A stretch of 64,000 nucleotides of DNA from JAWKWA01 sp041397765 (GCA_041397765.1 JAWKWA010000024.1:1-64000), one strand, 5' to 3'. Counted from the first letter of the stretch, positions 7,406 to 16,972 are shown. Notes: generated by a model not told the origin, from the sequence alone. Translations and numbers: made by a program.

Positions 7406-9262
7406 TCAGGTCTTCGACGGGCCCTTCTCGCCCCGCTTCACGAGGTCGGCGATCCAACCGAAATCCTCCCGCACATTGTCCATCAGCTTCACCTCGACGC
7501 CGTGGCGCTTCATGATGAAGGACTGCTGGAGGATCGAGAGCAGGTTGTTCCAGGCCCAGTAGATGACGAGACCGGCCGGGAACGAGCCGAGCATGAAGGT
7601 GAAGATCAGCGGCATCCAGGAGAAGATCCGCTTCTGCACCGGATCGGGCGGCGGCGGATTGAGCTTCATCTGCAGCCACATGGTCAGGCCCATGATGATC
7701 GGCCAGATGCCGAGGTGCAGGATGTGCGGCAGCTCGATCGGGATGAGCCCGAAGAGATTGAAGATCGATGTCGGATCGGGCGCGGAGAGATCGTGGATCC
7801 AACCGAAGAACGGCGCGTGCCGCATCTCGATGGTGACGAACAGCACCTTGTAGAGCGCAAAGAAGACCGGGATCTGCACGAGGATCGGCAGGCACCCGGC
7901 CATCGGGTTGACCTTCTCCTTCTTGTACAGTTCCATGAGCGCCTGCTGCTGGCGCATCTTGTCGTCCTTGAAGCGCTCCTGAAGCTTCTGCATTTCCGGC
8001 TGCAGCTTCTTCATCTTGCTCATCGCCGCATAGGACTTGTTGGCGAGAGGGAAGAACAGCGCCTTGACCAACACCGTCACCAGCAGGATGGCGAGACCGA
8101 AATTGCCGATAAACCGATAGAGATAGTCGATTACATAGAACATCGGCTTGGTGATGAACCAGAACCAGCCCCAGTCGATCAGATACTCGAACCTGGTGAC
8201 GCCGAACTTCTCCTTGTAGGCGTCGATGACCTGCACCTGCTTGGCGCCGGCAAAGAGCCGCGAGGCGATGGTCACCTTGGCTCCCGGGGCGATGGTCTGG
8301 GGCGTGGCCGCCGCATAGTCGGCCTGATAGGAGCCGTTCCCGCCGGCGAACCATTTGAAGCGGCTGTTGTAGGGCTGGTCGGCAGGCGGGATCATCACCG
8401 CCGCCCAGTATTTGTCGGTGATGCCGAGCCAGCCGCCGGTGGTGTCCTTGAACTCCTCGACTTCGCCGCCCTTGGCATTTTTGTAGGTCAGCTCCTTCAG
8501 CTTGTCCGACTGGATGCCGATGAAGCCTTCGTGGATCACCCACTGGTTCAGCGAGTGGGGCTCGCCATGGCGCGAGACAAGGCCATAGGACGTCAGGGCA
8601 ATGGGCGCCGTGCCCTTGTTCTCGACCTCGTCGGAGATGGTGAGAAGGTATTTGTCGTCGACGGAGATGGTGCGACGAAAGACGAGCCCTTCGCCATTGT
8701 CGAAAGCGAGCACGAGAGGGGCGGCAGGCGTCAACGGCCCCTTGGAAACCGCCGTCCAAACCGAGTTCGCATCCGGCAGCTTCACGCCGGTGCCGAGGAA
8801 TCCGTAGTCGGCATAATAGGCGTCGGGGCCGCCGGCCGGCGAAAACAGCACCACGTTCGGACTGCGACGGTCGGTCGTCTCGTGATACTGGACGAGAACG
8901 ATGTCGTCGATCCGCGCGCCCTTCAGCGACACCGAGCCCTTGAGCGATGGCGTCTCGATCGCGACGCGCGGCGACTGGGCGAGGGCCGCCTCGCGCGTCG
9001 CGGTGGCGCCGACCGAAGCGCCCGGTACGGCTGCGGTGCCACCGCTCGAGGCGCCGGTGCCGGTCTCGGGCAGGGTCCCAGCGCCGGTCTCGGTCGTCGC
9101 GGCGGTACCACCGCCGGCTGCCTGGCTATCCTTGCGGAGCTGCTCCTGGCGGAGACGCTCCTTCTCCATCATCGGTCCGGCATAGAAATACTGCCAGCCG
9201 ACGAGGATCAGCATCGACAGAGCGATGGCCAGGAAGAAATTGCGATTGTTGTTCTCGTCCAT
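7406..9262 (-). CDS. yidC: Membrane protein insertase YidC
   Basis: A 618-residue inner-membrane insertase. The N-terminus (MDENNNRNFFLAIALSMLIL) is the first membrane segment in the form usual for Rhizobiales. A low-complexity Gly/Thr/Ala linker (about 45-90), the large periplasmic beta domain (about 100-350) and the conserved C-terminal five-helix insertase core follow, with a cytoplasmic Lys/Gln-rich hairpin near residues 415-450. YidC works alone and with SecYEG to place membrane proteins. It is 21 bp from rnpA and almost certainly co-transcribed with it from the rpmH promoter. Confidence 0.96.
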   Translation of the reverse strand: MDENNNRNFFLAIALSMLILVGWQYFYAGPMMEKERLRQEQLRKDSQAAGGGTAATTETGAGTLPETGTGASSGGTAAVPGASVGATATREAALAQSPRVAIETPSLKGSVSLKGARIDDIVLVQYHETTDRRSPNVVLFSPAGGPDAYYADYGFLGTGVKLPDANSVWTAVSKGPLTPAAPLVLAFDNGEGLVFRRTISVDDKYLLTISDEVENKGTAPIALTSYGLVSRHGEPHSLNQWVIHEGFIGIQSDKLKELTYKNAKGGEVEEFKDTTGGWLGITDKYWAAVMIPPADQPYNSRFKWFAGGNGSYQADYAAATPQTIAPGAKVTIASRLFAGAKQVQVIDAYKEKFGVTRFEYLIDWGWFWFITKPMFYVIDYLYRFIGNFGLAILLVTVLVKALFFPLANKSYAAMSKMKKLQPEMQKLQERFKDDKMRQQQALMELYKKEKVNPMAGCLPILVQIPVFFALYKVLFVTIEMRHAPFFGWIHDLSAPDPTSIFNLFGLIPIELPHILHLGIWPIIMGLTMWLQMKLNPPPPDPVQKRIFSWMPLIFTFMLGSFPAGLVIYWAWNNLLSILQQSFIMKRHGVEVKLMDNVREDFGWIADLVKRGEKGPSKT

Positions 9263-9283
9263 GATAGCGGTCCGCGAGTGCGG

Positions 9284-9781
9284 TCAATCCTTCCCTGATC
9301 CGGGTCCTGATCCCGGCTGGCCGCGCGCATCCGGCGTACGGGACCGGCGGCGCGCCTTGTCCTTCCCCGCTCCCCGGCGGGCCTGACCCGCCGGCGAGAT
9401 AGCATGAATCCGGTCCAAGGCGAGCGAAAGATCGCCGGCGAGACCGGCGAACCGTTGCCTCAGCGCCGCCTCGCGCGCGACGATCACATAGTCGAAACCG
9501 TCCCGGGCATGAGCGGATGCAACGCTCGCAACGGCCTCCCGCAATCTCCGGCGGATGCGATTGCGCACCACGGCGCCACCGAGCTTGCGGGTGACGGTGA
9601 AGCCGAAACGGGGCGTGACGCCGCCGGGGGCGCTCGAGGCCGGCGCCTCGACCGCCTCGCCTGTCTCCTCGACCGGCGGACGCGGCTTCGCCTCGATGAT
9701 GAAGGCGGGCATCACCCAGCGCCTGCCGCCCCTGACCCGCAGGAACTCGCTCCGGCGCCTCAGCGTCTGCAGCCTCGCCAT
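9284..9781 (-). CDS. rnpA: Ribonuclease P protein component
   Basis: A 165-residue basic protein that helps the RNase P RNA to mature tRNA 5' ends. The RNR signature appears as VVRNRIRRRLREAV and the N-terminus as LRRRSEFLRVRGG. A Pro/Glu/Ala-rich insertion (about residues 32-55) between the first strands and a long basic tail make it longer than the roughly 120 residues usual for the family; both are seen in Rhizobiales homologues. The ATG at 9781 is chosen to begin the conserved MARLQTLRRR; the frame stays open upstream but without family likeness. The 290 bp between it and rpmH is longer than usual and holds no gene that I can support. Confidence 0.9.
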   Translation of the reverse strand: MARLQTLRRRSEFLRVRGGRRWVMPAFIIEAKPRPPVEETGEAVEAPASSAPGGVTPRFGFTVTRKLGGAVVRNRIRRRLREAVASVASAHARDGFDYVIVAREAALRQRFAGLAGDLSLALDRIHAISPAGQARRGAGKDKARRRSRTPDARGQPGSGPGSGKD

Positions 9782-10071
9782 CTCGCCGATGCCCGATCCG
9801 CGGCCGTACGGACATGACCGCCGGCGCCTCGCGTCGAAGGAAGGTGCGCGGGGCCCAGGAGCCCGGTCCACACCGGCCCTTGGGCAACCTTGGCCGTCCT
9901 TGGGGCGACCTTGCACAGGCCCAACAGGCTTACGCAGGCGGCGCATCGAAGATGCCCGCAACCATGCCCTGGCCGAGCGACGATCGGGTCCGCATGGACC
10001 GGCGGCACCTGGAGGCGCGCCGCCGATGGCGACCCGCCGCGGGGCGGCTGCGACCGAAGAGGCCGGCTGCC

Positions 10072-10206
10072 CTATGCCGACAGGCGCTTGCGGCCCTTGG
10101 CGCGACGGCGCTGCAGAACAAGACGGCCGCCGACCGTGCCGCTGCGGGCGCGGAAGCCATGACGGCGCTTACGGACGAGCTTGCTCGGCTGATAGGTTCT
10201 CTTCAC
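10072..10206 (-). CDS. rpmH: 50S ribosomal protein L34 (GTG start)
   Basis: Reading the minus strand from a GTG at 10206 gives 44 residues beginning with KRTYQPSKLVRKRRHGFRAR after the initiator and ending GRKRLSA, the full length and sequence of bacterial L34. The GTG start and small size make it easy to miss. It is first in the rpmH-rnpA-yidC-engB order. A strong-looking promoter lies about 120 bp upstream at 10328-10356. Confidence 0.97.
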   Translation of the reverse strand: MKRTYQPSKLVRKRRHGFRARSGTVGGRLVLQRRRAKGRKRLSA

Positions 10207-10327
10207 GGTCGGTCTCCGCTGCCAGCGGCCAACGCACACAACTCCTCGTCACCCGGACCGGACCGGTTGGGCGAAGGAGGAGCGGGACCTGCTCTGGTCG
10301 AGGCTGGCCTGTCAATCTGATCGACGG

Positions 10328-10356
10328 TTTATAGGGGGCACGCATCTCGAAGTCAA
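10328..10356 (-). promoter_or_regulatory. Sigma-70-type promoter of rpmH
   Basis: On the minus strand TTGACT (10351-10356) and TATAAA (10328-10333) are separated by exactly 17 bp, close to the vegetative consensus. It faces rpmH and leaves a leader of about 115 nt. Confidence 0.75.
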
Positions 10357-10407
10357 TTTCGATGGCTGCTGCGGCGGCGGTCGCCAGGTGGGCGGCGGCA
10401 TGGGCGA

Positions 10408-10436
10408 TTGAGGCATGGCGGCGGCTGTGCCTAAAT
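10408..10436 (+). promoter_or_regulatory. Candidate promoter of the patatin-like gene
   Basis: TTGAGG (10408-10413) and CTAAAT (10431-10436) with a 17-bp spacer lie 44 bp before the ATG at 10480 and face it. The elements match an alphaproteobacterial housekeeping promoter moderately well. Confidence 0.45.
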
Positions 10437-10479
10437 GCGCCCGCCAAGTGGAACCCGGCCGGGGGCAGGAGGGCGTCTC

Positions 10480-12867
10480 ATGAGCATGCTGAAGCGGATC
10501 GCCGCGGCGATGACCGAGGTCGTGACCCCAGTCTATGTGCTGCGGGCACCGCTCATCGCAACCGGCATCGCCTCGGCGTTGCTGGCTGGGCCCGACCAGA
10601 CCCTCGAGATCTATCGCAGCTACGCCCTCGACCGGCTGGCATTGTGGCCGCAGATCGTGATGGCGGCAGCCTCGCTGACGCTCGCCGGCGTGCTCATCTG
10701 GTTCGTGTCGCGCAACCTCACGCTGATGTGGCAGCAGGTCGGTCTCACCGAACGCTCGCTGTCGGGCGTGCTGCTGCGCTGGATGCCGAGGCTGCTCGGC
10801 GCCGCTCCGCTCTTTGCCGCGGCCTATGGCCTGTCGCGCGCGGCGAGGGGCCTGCGCCCGATCGAGATCCCGCCCTGGGTCGAGGCGCAGATGCCGACGA
10901 CGGTCGAGACCATCCGCGCGGCGGCGGCCGAGTATCAGAACGCCTCGGAGCTGTTGTGGCAGGGCGTGGCGATCTTTGCCGGCATCGGCATTCTGATCGT
11001 CCTCCTCACCTTCCTGCGCTCCTGGCGCAAACACTGGAAGTTCGAGCAGCCGAACCCCTATCTCTTCAGCATCTATGTTCGCGGCCTGTTCTATTTGCTG
11101 ACGATCGGCCTGGTGGTGTTGTTCTCGTCCTATTTCCTCGGTGCGCCGGGCACCTATCGCACGCTCGCCACCGAACTCGGCACCTTCACCATCGTCAATC
11201 TTTTCCTGATCTGCGTCGTGTTCTTCCTTTCCGCGCTGACCAACATCTACGACAGCACGCGCTTCCCGGCGATCTCGTTGCTCGTCCTGCTCGGCCTTGG
11301 CGCGTCCGCCTTCGACCTGAACGACAATCACCGCATCCGCACGCTGAAAGAGGCGTTCATCCCGCTGCCGAGCGCGACCAAGGCCTTCCGCGACTGGTAC
11401 GAGAGCCGGCCCGACCGGGCCTATTTCGCCAGCCGCGGTGAGCCCTATCCGGTCTATATCGTGGCGGCCGAGGGTGGTGGTCTCTATGCCGCCCAGCATG
11501 CCGCGCTGACGCTCGCGCGCCTGCAGGACCGCTGCCCGGGCTTTGCTCAGCACGTCTTTGCGATCTCGGGCGTCTCGGGCGGCTCGCTCGGAGCCGCCAT
11601 CTTCTCCTCGCTCGCCCGCGCCCGGGCCGAACCGGTCGCCGAGCCGGCCTGCGCCTTCGGCGAGCAGCCGCCCGGCTGGTACGAACTCAGGACCAACCAG
11701 TTCCTCGGCCGCGACTTTCTCTCGCCGCTCGCTGCCGCGACGCTCTTTCCCGACTTCATGCAGCGCTTCGTGCCCTGGCCGTTCCAGGCCTTCTCGCGCG
11801 CCAACGCGCTCGAGAACGCCTTCGAGGAGGCCTGGGACACCACGGTCATGGAGAGCGGGGGCAATCCCTTCGCGGAGAGCTATTACCAGCACTGGCAGTC
11901 CAAGGGCATCGCGCCGGCCCTCGTGCTCAATGCCACCCATGTCGAGACCGGATCGCGCGTATTGATCGCTCCCTTCCGCTTCTACAAGGAGAGCACGGTC
12001 CGCCTGCCGGTGCTGAACTCGATCATCCGCGCCGATCTCAGGCTGTCGACGGCGGTCGGCATCAGCGCGCGCTATCCCTGGCTTCTGCCGGCGGCCACCT
12101 GGCGGCGTGGCCGGGAGGAATACCGCTTCGTCGACGGCGGCTATTTCGAGAGCTCGGGCATCGACACCTCGCTCGACCTCGTCAACATCCTCGAGGACGA
12201 GCTGAAATCGCTCTCCGAGGCCGGCCTGCCGGGCTACAACGTCAAGATCAACCTCGTGATCCTGTCGCCCGACGACATTCTGGAGGATCCCAGCATGACG
12301 CCCTATGCGGACGTGCTGAGGGCCGAGCGGACGAGCCCGTCCGGCTTCGACGAGGCGATGTCGCCGCTCACCACACTCCTCAACGCGCAGTGGCAGAGGG
12401 GCGTCGTCTCGGTAGCGCGGGCCTACGACAAGTTCTGCGCCGATTGCATCAGGGACCGCGACGACCGGCGCACCTATGGCGGCATCGACGGCGACGCGCG
12501 GGTGTTCCGGCTGAACTTCACCGATTTCCACCTCACTCTCGGCTGGCACCTGTCGGCCATCACCCAGGCGCTGATCTCGGCCCATAGCGGCTATCCCGAC
12601 CGCTGCCTCGCCGCCAAGCCCGAGCTGCGCAAACGCTGGCCGTGGACCGCCCGGGTCCTCAACGAGAACAACTGCTCGTCCTGCCAGATGATGTATACGC
12701 TGAGCGCCCGGGCGAAGGAGCTGCAGTCGATCGCGCCCTCGACGCGCAGCCTCGGTGCGTCCGCCGACAGCAGCCTGCCGAGCTGGGTCATGCTGTGCCG
12801 GGCCGAGGCGGCGACCCCGGCCGTGCCCATGTACCGCCTGCCGGGTGATCCGCAGAACCGCAGATAG
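10480..12867 (+). CDS. Membrane-anchored patatin-like phospholipase
   Basis: A 795-residue protein in two parts. Residues 1-280 hold about five hydrophobic segments separated by short loops, so the protein sits in the inner membrane. The rest is a patatin-like acyl hydrolase: the oxyanion stretch AAEGGGLYAA, the nucleophile elbow GVSGGS (Ser366) and the catalytic Asp in VDGGY (Asp552) make up the usual Ser-Asp dyad. It should cleave acyl groups from lipids at the membrane; the natural substrate is unknown. The ATG at 10480 follows GGCAGGAGGG. It is divergent from rpmH and followed by infA on the same strand, but infA appears to have its own promoter. The length is about twice that of a plain patatin, owing to the membrane part. 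Confidence 0.82.
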   Translation: MSMLKRIAAAMTEVVTPVYVLRAPLIATGIASALLAGPDQTLEIYRSYALDRLALWPQIVMAAASLTLAGVLIWFVSRNLTLMWQQVGLTERSLSGVLLRWMPRLLGAAPLFAAAYGLSRAARGLRPIEIPPWVEAQMPTTVETIRAAAAEYQNASELLWQGVAIFAGIGILIVLLTFLRSWRKHWKFEQPNPYLFSIYVRGLFYLLTIGLVVLFSSYFLGAPGTYRTLATELGTFTIVNLFLICVVFFLSALTNIYDSTRFPAISLLVLLGLGASAFDLNDNHRIRTLKEAFIPLPSATKAFRDWYESRPDRAYFASRGEPYPVYIVAAEGGGLYAAQHAALTLARLQDRCPGFAQHVFAISGVSGGSLGAAIFSSLARARAEPVAEPACAFGEQPPGWYELRTNQFLGRDFLSPLAAATLFPDFMQRFVPWPFQAFSRANALENAFEEAWDTTVMESGGNPFAESYYQHWQSKGIAPALVLNATHVETGSRVLIAPFRFYKESTVRLPVLNSIIRADLRLSTAVGISARYPWLLPAATWRRGREEYRFVDGGYFESSGIDTSLDLVNILEDELKSLSEAGLPGYNVKINLVILSPDDILEDPSMTPYADVLRAERTSPSGFDEAMSPLTTLLNAQWQRGVVSVARAYDKFCADCIRDRDDRRTYGGIDGDARVFRLNFTDFHLTLGWHLSAITQALISAHSGYPDRCLAAKPELRKRWPWTARVLNENNCSSCQMMYTLSARAKELQSIAPSTRSLGASADSSLPSWVMLCRAEAATPAVPMYRLPGDPQNRR

Positions 12868-12889
12868 AGGGCGAAGGGCGAGAGGCGAC

Positions 12890-12918
12890 TTGATTTTGCC
12901 GCCGCCCGCGCCCATTGT
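12890..12918 (+). promoter_or_regulatory. Candidate promoter of infA
   Basis: TTGATT (12890-12895) and CATTGT (12913-12918) are spaced by 17 bp and lie 27 bp before the infA ATG. The -10 box is weak. Confidence 0.35.
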
Positions 12919-12945
12919 CCGCCGCGACTTCAACAGAGAGACCAC

Positions 12946-13164
12946 ATGGCCAAGGAAGAGCTGCTCGAATTCCCGGGCGTCGTCACCGAGCTATTGCCGA
13001 ACGCGACCTTCCGCGTGAAGCTCGAGAACGGGCACGAGGTGATCGCGCACACCGCCGGAAAGATGCGCAAGAACCGGATCCGCGTGCTCGCGGGAGACAA
13101 GGTGCAGGTCGAGATGACGCCCTACGATCTCACCAAGGGCCGCATCACCTACCGCTTCAAGTGA
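12946..13164 (+). CDS. infA: Translation initiation factor IF-1
   Basis: A 72-residue OB-fold protein, MAKEELLEFPGVVTELLPNA at the start and GRITYRFK at the end, which is the full length and sequence of IF-1. It binds the A site of the 30S subunit during initiation together with IF-2 and IF-3. The maf gene begins 4 bp after its stop, so the two are co-transcribed, an arrangement common in Rhizobiales. Confidence 0.97.
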   Translation: MAKEELLEFPGVVTELLPNATFRVKLENGHEVIAHTAGKMRKNRIRVLAGDKVQVEMTPYDLTKGRITYRFK

Positions 13165-13168
13165 TCCC

Positions 13169-13921
13169 ATGGCGGTCATGACCCGCGCGAATGATCGCAG
13201 CCCGACCGGCTCGCAAGGCACCGCGTCCCGCGAGGAGACGCTGCGGCGCATGCGTGCCCGCACCAAGCCGACCGGACGACGGGCGCAGCTCAAACCGAAG
13301 CTGGTGCTGGCGAGTGCCTCGCCGCGCCGCCTGCAGCTGCTGTCGCAGGTCGGCATCGAGCCCGATGCGCTGCGTCCCTCCTCGATCGACGAGACGCCGA
13401 GCCGGGGCGAGGTGCCGCGCTCCTACGCCATCCGGGTCGCCCGGGAGAAGGCCGAGGCGGCGCGCGACATGATCGTCGACGATCAGACGCTGGCCGATTC
13501 CTACATTCTCGCCGCCGATACGGTGGTGGCGCATGGGCGGCGGATCCTCGTCAAGCCGCAATATGTGGAGGAGGCGGTGGCGATGCTGCAGCTCCTCTCG
13601 GGCCGCGCCCACAAGGTCTACACCGCCGTGCACCTGATCACGCCCTCGGACGAGGTGCGGCGGGTGGTGGTGATGACGCGGGTGCGGTTCCGCCGCCTCC
13701 GCTCGGAGGAGATCGACAGCTACATCGCCTCCAGGGAATGGCGCGGCAAGGCAGGGGGCTATGCCATCCAGGGGCTCGCCGCCTCCTTCGTGCAGAAGCT
13801 GATCGGCTCCTATACGAACGTGGTCGGCCTGCCGCTGACCGAGGTCGTGCAGATGCTGGTCGCAGAGGGCATGCCGGTCTACTACAACTGGCTGAAATAT
13901 GGCGAGGCCGAGAGCGACTGA
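13169..13921 (+). CDS. maf: Maf-family nucleoside triphosphate pyrophosphatase
   Basis: A Maf protein of 250 residues as drawn. The family core starts at LVLASASPRRLQLL (about residue 44) and includes AADTVV and GKAGGYAIQGLAASFVQ. The pattern fits the dTTP/UTP pyrophosphatase (YhdE) branch, enzymes that hydrolyse non-canonical or excess NTPs and have been linked to division arrest. The first 43 residues are not part of the usual fold, so the real start may be a later Met (for example 13250). The start given lies 4 bp after infA, which suggests translational coupling. yacG, which often follows, is not present. Confidence 0.88.
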   Translation: MAVMTRANDRSPTGSQGTASREETLRRMRARTKPTGRRAQLKPKLVLASASPRRLQLLSQVGIEPDALRPSSIDETPSRGEVPRSYAIRVAREKAEAARDMIVDDQTLADSYILAADTVVAHGRRILVKPQYVEEAVAMLQLLSGRAHKVYTAVHLITPSDEVRRVVVMTRVRFRRLRSEEIDSYIASREWRGKAGGYAIQGLAASFVQKLIGSYTNVVGLPLTEVVQMLVAEGMPVYYNWLKYGEAESD

Positions 13922-14088
13922 CGGCCAGCGGGAGGGGCAGACGCCGCCACCTGCCGCCATCATCCTCGATCCCGCTTAGCCAACGATGCCTGCCATGCAG
14001 TCGCCGGGCCTTGCCCGGCCGGCGCGACGACCCATAAATTCGCGATCGTCCGACCGGCCCGACACCCCAGCCGCAGGAGGCATATGCC

Positions 14089-15207
14089 ATGCGCCTCGAT
14101 CCCGACGACATCGCCCGCGCAAGTGCCCCCCTGTCGCGCGCCCGCTCGATGCCGGCCGGCTTCTATACGAGCCCGGAGAACTTCGCGGCCGAGAAGCGGC
14201 ACGTCCTGCAGAAGCACTGGTTCTTCCTCTGCCGCGAGGAAACTCTCGCCAATCCCGGCGACTATCGGGCCTTCGACACGGTGGGAGGTCCCATCGTGCT
14301 CATTCGCGGCCGCGACGGGGTGCTGCGCGCCTTCGCCAATTTCTGCCGGCATCGCGGCTCGATCCTGCTCGAGGGCGAGGGCAATGCGAAGCGCATCGTC
14401 TGCCCCTATCACGCCTGGAGCTTCATGACCGACGGCACGCTCTATGGCTGCCCGGACATGGCGGATGCGGAGGGGTTCGACCGGGTGGAGAACGGCCTCG
14501 TGCCGGTCAGGATGGAGATCTGGGCCGGCTTCGTGTTCGCCACGTTCAATCGCGAGGGGCCGAGCCTGCTTGAGCATCTGGGCGACCTGCCCGAGCGCAT
14601 GGCCTCGCACAAGCTCGATCGCATGCGCAACACCTGGCGGATCACCATCCGCCCCAGGTGCAACTGGAAGCTCATCCTCGAGAATGCGATGGAGACCTAT
14701 CATACGGGGATCGTGCACCGCGATTCGGTCGGCGCCCAGCAGTCGCGCTCGCTTCCGACCACGGGGGAATGGCTCGTCATCCAGGTGATCAGCGGGCGCT
14801 CGATCGCGACGCTTCCGGGCACCCAGCCGCCCTTTCCGCAGATCCCCGGCCTCGATGCCGATGCGCTGGTCGGCACCTATTTCACCGTCATCCACCCGTC
14901 CTGCCAGTTCGCGGTGGCGCAGGACTGCATGTGGTGGCTGAACGTCACCCCGGTCTCGCACGACAGCTCGATCCTCGAGATCGGCGGATGCTTCCCGCAG
15001 GAGGCACTCGCCGATCCCGACTTCGAGACGAAGGCGAAGCCCTATTACGAGCGGTGGGAGAAGGTCGGCCTCGAGGATGTCGGCATACTCGAGAAGCAGC
15101 AGATCGCGCTCGGTTCGCTGCTCTATCGGCCGGGGCCGCTGTCCTGGCGGGACGATCAGGTGCAGGCAATCGGGCTCTGGGTGCTCGACCATCTGCCGGA
15201 GCGGTAG
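14089..15207 (+). CDS. Rieske aromatic-ring-hydroxylating oxygenase, alpha subunit
   Basis: A 372-residue oxygenase component. The Rieske 2Fe-2S ligands are in CRHRG and CPYHAW (about residues 86-107). The mononuclear iron site follows in the form ENAMETYHTGIVH, with the two His of the facial triad. The AGGAGG box just before 14089 fixes the start, even though another ATG lies 5 bp earlier in a different frame. No beta subunit, ferredoxin or reductase gene is next to it, so it is either a homo-oligomeric oxygenase fed by a general reductase or one that demethylates a quaternary amine or aromatic ether. The substrate cannot be told from the sequence. It stands alone between maf and a stress-protein gene. 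Confidence 0.85.
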   Translation: MRLDPDDIARASAPLSRARSMPAGFYTSPENFAAEKRHVLQKHWFFLCREETLANPGDYRAFDTVGGPIVLIRGRDGVLRAFANFCRHRGSILLEGEGNAKRIVCPYHAWSFMTDGTLYGCPDMADAEGFDRVENGLVPVRMEIWAGFVFATFNREGPSLLEHLGDLPERMASHKLDRMRNTWRITIRPRCNWKLILENAMETYHTGIVHRDSVGAQQSRSLPTTGEWLVIQVISGRSIATLPGTQPPFPQIPGLDADALVGTYFTVIHPSCQFAVAQDCMWWLNVTPVSHDSSILEIGGCFPQEALADPDFETKAKPYYERWEKVGLEDVGILEKQQIALGSLLYRPGPLSWRDDQVQAIGLWVLDHLPER

Positions 15208-15446
15208 GGCCATGCGTCGGGCCGACACCTCTCCCGACCGGGAGGCTGTCCTCGGCGCCGAAGCGATTGACCCGGATCAACGCCGCGGTGGCGGCCGGCG
15301 CGCATTCTGACATTATGACAGGTCGATAGGCCCCTCCGACACGGGCGCCCGCTCGACCGGCCGGATGGGCCGGGGCGTGCGACTCCCAACGGATGGCGCC
15401 CGGCCCCAAATGGCGGCCCAGGGCGGGCAACCCAGGAGTGAAGACG

Positions 15447-16289
15447 ATGCCAGTCAAGACGATCCTCGCCTATCTGAACTCCTCGACACATGCCCATCAG
15501 GTGCTGGCTGCGGTGGTCGCCGTCGCCCGGCGGTCCGACGCCCACATCATCGGCCTGCATGTGGTGCCGCAGGTCACCATTCCTGCCATCGTGCCCTTCG
15601 AGGTCACGGGCGAGATCCTCGAGGTGCAGCGCAAGGCGCTCGACGAGGAGGCCGACAAGGTGGCGGCCGAGTTCAAGAAGGTCATGGGCGGCCTCTCGCT
15701 GCCCAACGAGTGGCGCTGCGTCAAGGCCGCCCACTACGACGTCGCGCAGATCGTCGATGCGCATGCACGCACCGCCGACCTCATCGTCGCGGGCCAGTCC
15801 GACAGCGAGGGCAACATCTACCAGCCGACCGACGTCACCGAGGACATCATGATGGAGGCCGGCCGGCCGGTGCTGGTCGTGCCGCGCAAGGGCGTCGTCG
15901 AGAAGATCGGCGAGCGGGTCGCGATCGCCTGGAACAACAGCCGGGAGGCGGCCCGGGCGGTGTTCGATGCCCTGCCGGTCATGACGCCTTCGGCCGACGT
16001 GCGGGTGCTCTCGGTCGACCCCTTCAAGGGCAAGAAGAGCGATCCGGACCTGCCGTCCTCGGAGATCGCCACCGCGCTCGCGCGCCATGGCCTGAAGGCC
16101 GAGGCGGCCGTCGCCATCAGCATGGGCGGCGACATTGCCGGCGAGATCATCGCGCGGGCCGGCGACATGCGCGCGGACCTCCTGGTCATGGGCGGCTATG
16201 GCCATTCGCGCCTGCGCGAGCTGGTGTTCGGCGGGGCGACGCGCGACATTCTCGACCGGATGACCATCCCGGTGCTGCTGTCGCACTGA
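15447..16289 (+). CDS. Tandem universal stress protein (UspA)
   Basis: A 280-residue protein made of two Usp domains. The second ends with DLLVMGGYGHSRLRELVFGG, the G2xG9xG ATP-binding pattern of ATP-binding Usp proteins; the first domain lacks a clear copy of it. Proteins of this kind respond to stress, growth arrest or low oxygen. The ATG at 15447 follows CAGGAG by a suitable distance; the frame extends 54 bp further upstream with no binding site. The next gene begins 56 bp downstream and may be co-transcribed. Confidence 0.85.
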   Translation: MPVKTILAYLNSSTHAHQVLAAVVAVARRSDAHIIGLHVVPQVTIPAIVPFEVTGEILEVQRKALDEEADKVAAEFKKVMGGLSLPNEWRCVKAAHYDVAQIVDAHARTADLIVAGQSDSEGNIYQPTDVTEDIMMEAGRPVLVVPRKGVVEKIGERVAIAWNNSREAARAVFDALPVMTPSADVRVLSVDPFKGKKSDPDLPSSEIATALARHGLKAEAAVAISMGGDIAGEIIARAGDMRADLLVMGGYGHSRLRELVFGGATRDILDRMTIPVLLSH

Positions 16290-16345
16290 GGATGCCGCGG
16301 GGCCTGGATCCGCAGGCGGGCATGAAGGGGGGAGTGAGAAAGGCG

Positions 16346-16720
16346 ATGACATTGAAGAAGATCCGTCTGGAGCTGGCGCGCGACCACGACCATCCGGAGG
16401 GCAGCCGGCTGCACGGCTACGAGTTCGTCGCGCCGATCGGCAACGACGACAGGATCAGCGTCGAAGGCTGGCGGGAGGGGCGTGCCAAGTGCCGCGTGCG
16501 GCGGTTCTGGCGGGGACAGGACGACGAGATCGGCCATCTGATCCGCCGGCCCGGCGGCTCATGGGCCTTCCACTACGACCTGCTCGGCGACGAGGACGAC
16601 GACGAGACCGGCTACCGCTTCCAGAACCACACGTTCCGGATCGGCGACTATGTGTCGATCAAGGAGCATGACGACCAGCTGCGCACCTTCCGCGTCGTCT
16701 CGGTGACGGACGTCGACTGA
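16346..16720 (+). CDS. Conserved hypothetical protein (124 aa)
   Basis: A 124-residue acidic and aromatic-rich protein: it starts LKKIRLELARDHDHPEGS, continues with CRVRRFWRGQDDEIGHL and PGGSWAFHYDLLGDEDDDE, and ends with a strand-rich stretch. I recognise this as a hypothetical protein conserved across Rhizobiales, of unknown function. Another in-frame ATG lies at 16322; 16346 is preferred because it begins at the conserved part. It follows the universal stress gene on the same strand. Confidence 0.75.
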   Translation: MTLKKIRLELARDHDHPEGSRLHGYEFVAPIGNDDRISVEGWREGRAKCRVRRFWRGQDDEIGHLIRRPGGSWAFHYDLLGDEDDDETGYRFQNHTFRIGDYVSIKEHDDQLRTFRVVSVTDVD

Positions 16721-16972
16721 TCGCGTCGCGCCGCCTCCAATGAGGCGAGCCGCCTCGTGGCGCTCGGGGCGGCGATGGTTGCAGCAGCCGTCGCTCGCCG
16801 GTCCCGGGCCTGCCTTGCGCATGTCGACGGGCCGGCCGGTGCGCGAGCCGGGCTTTGCGCCTCGCTCGCCGGGTGCCTGAAGCAATCGACGCGCGATTGA
16901 ACCGGCTGTTAACGCTGATCGCTTACAGACAAATCTGCAGCAATGTCGTGCAGATGAGTCCTGTAGCGTATC

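Noticed and set aside
10312..12945. 877-codon open frame on the minus strand opposite the patatin-like gene
   Set aside because: It is a high-GC antisense shadow: the translation is rich in Arg, Ala and Gly, has no domain and no binding site, and the plus strand has a clear protein.
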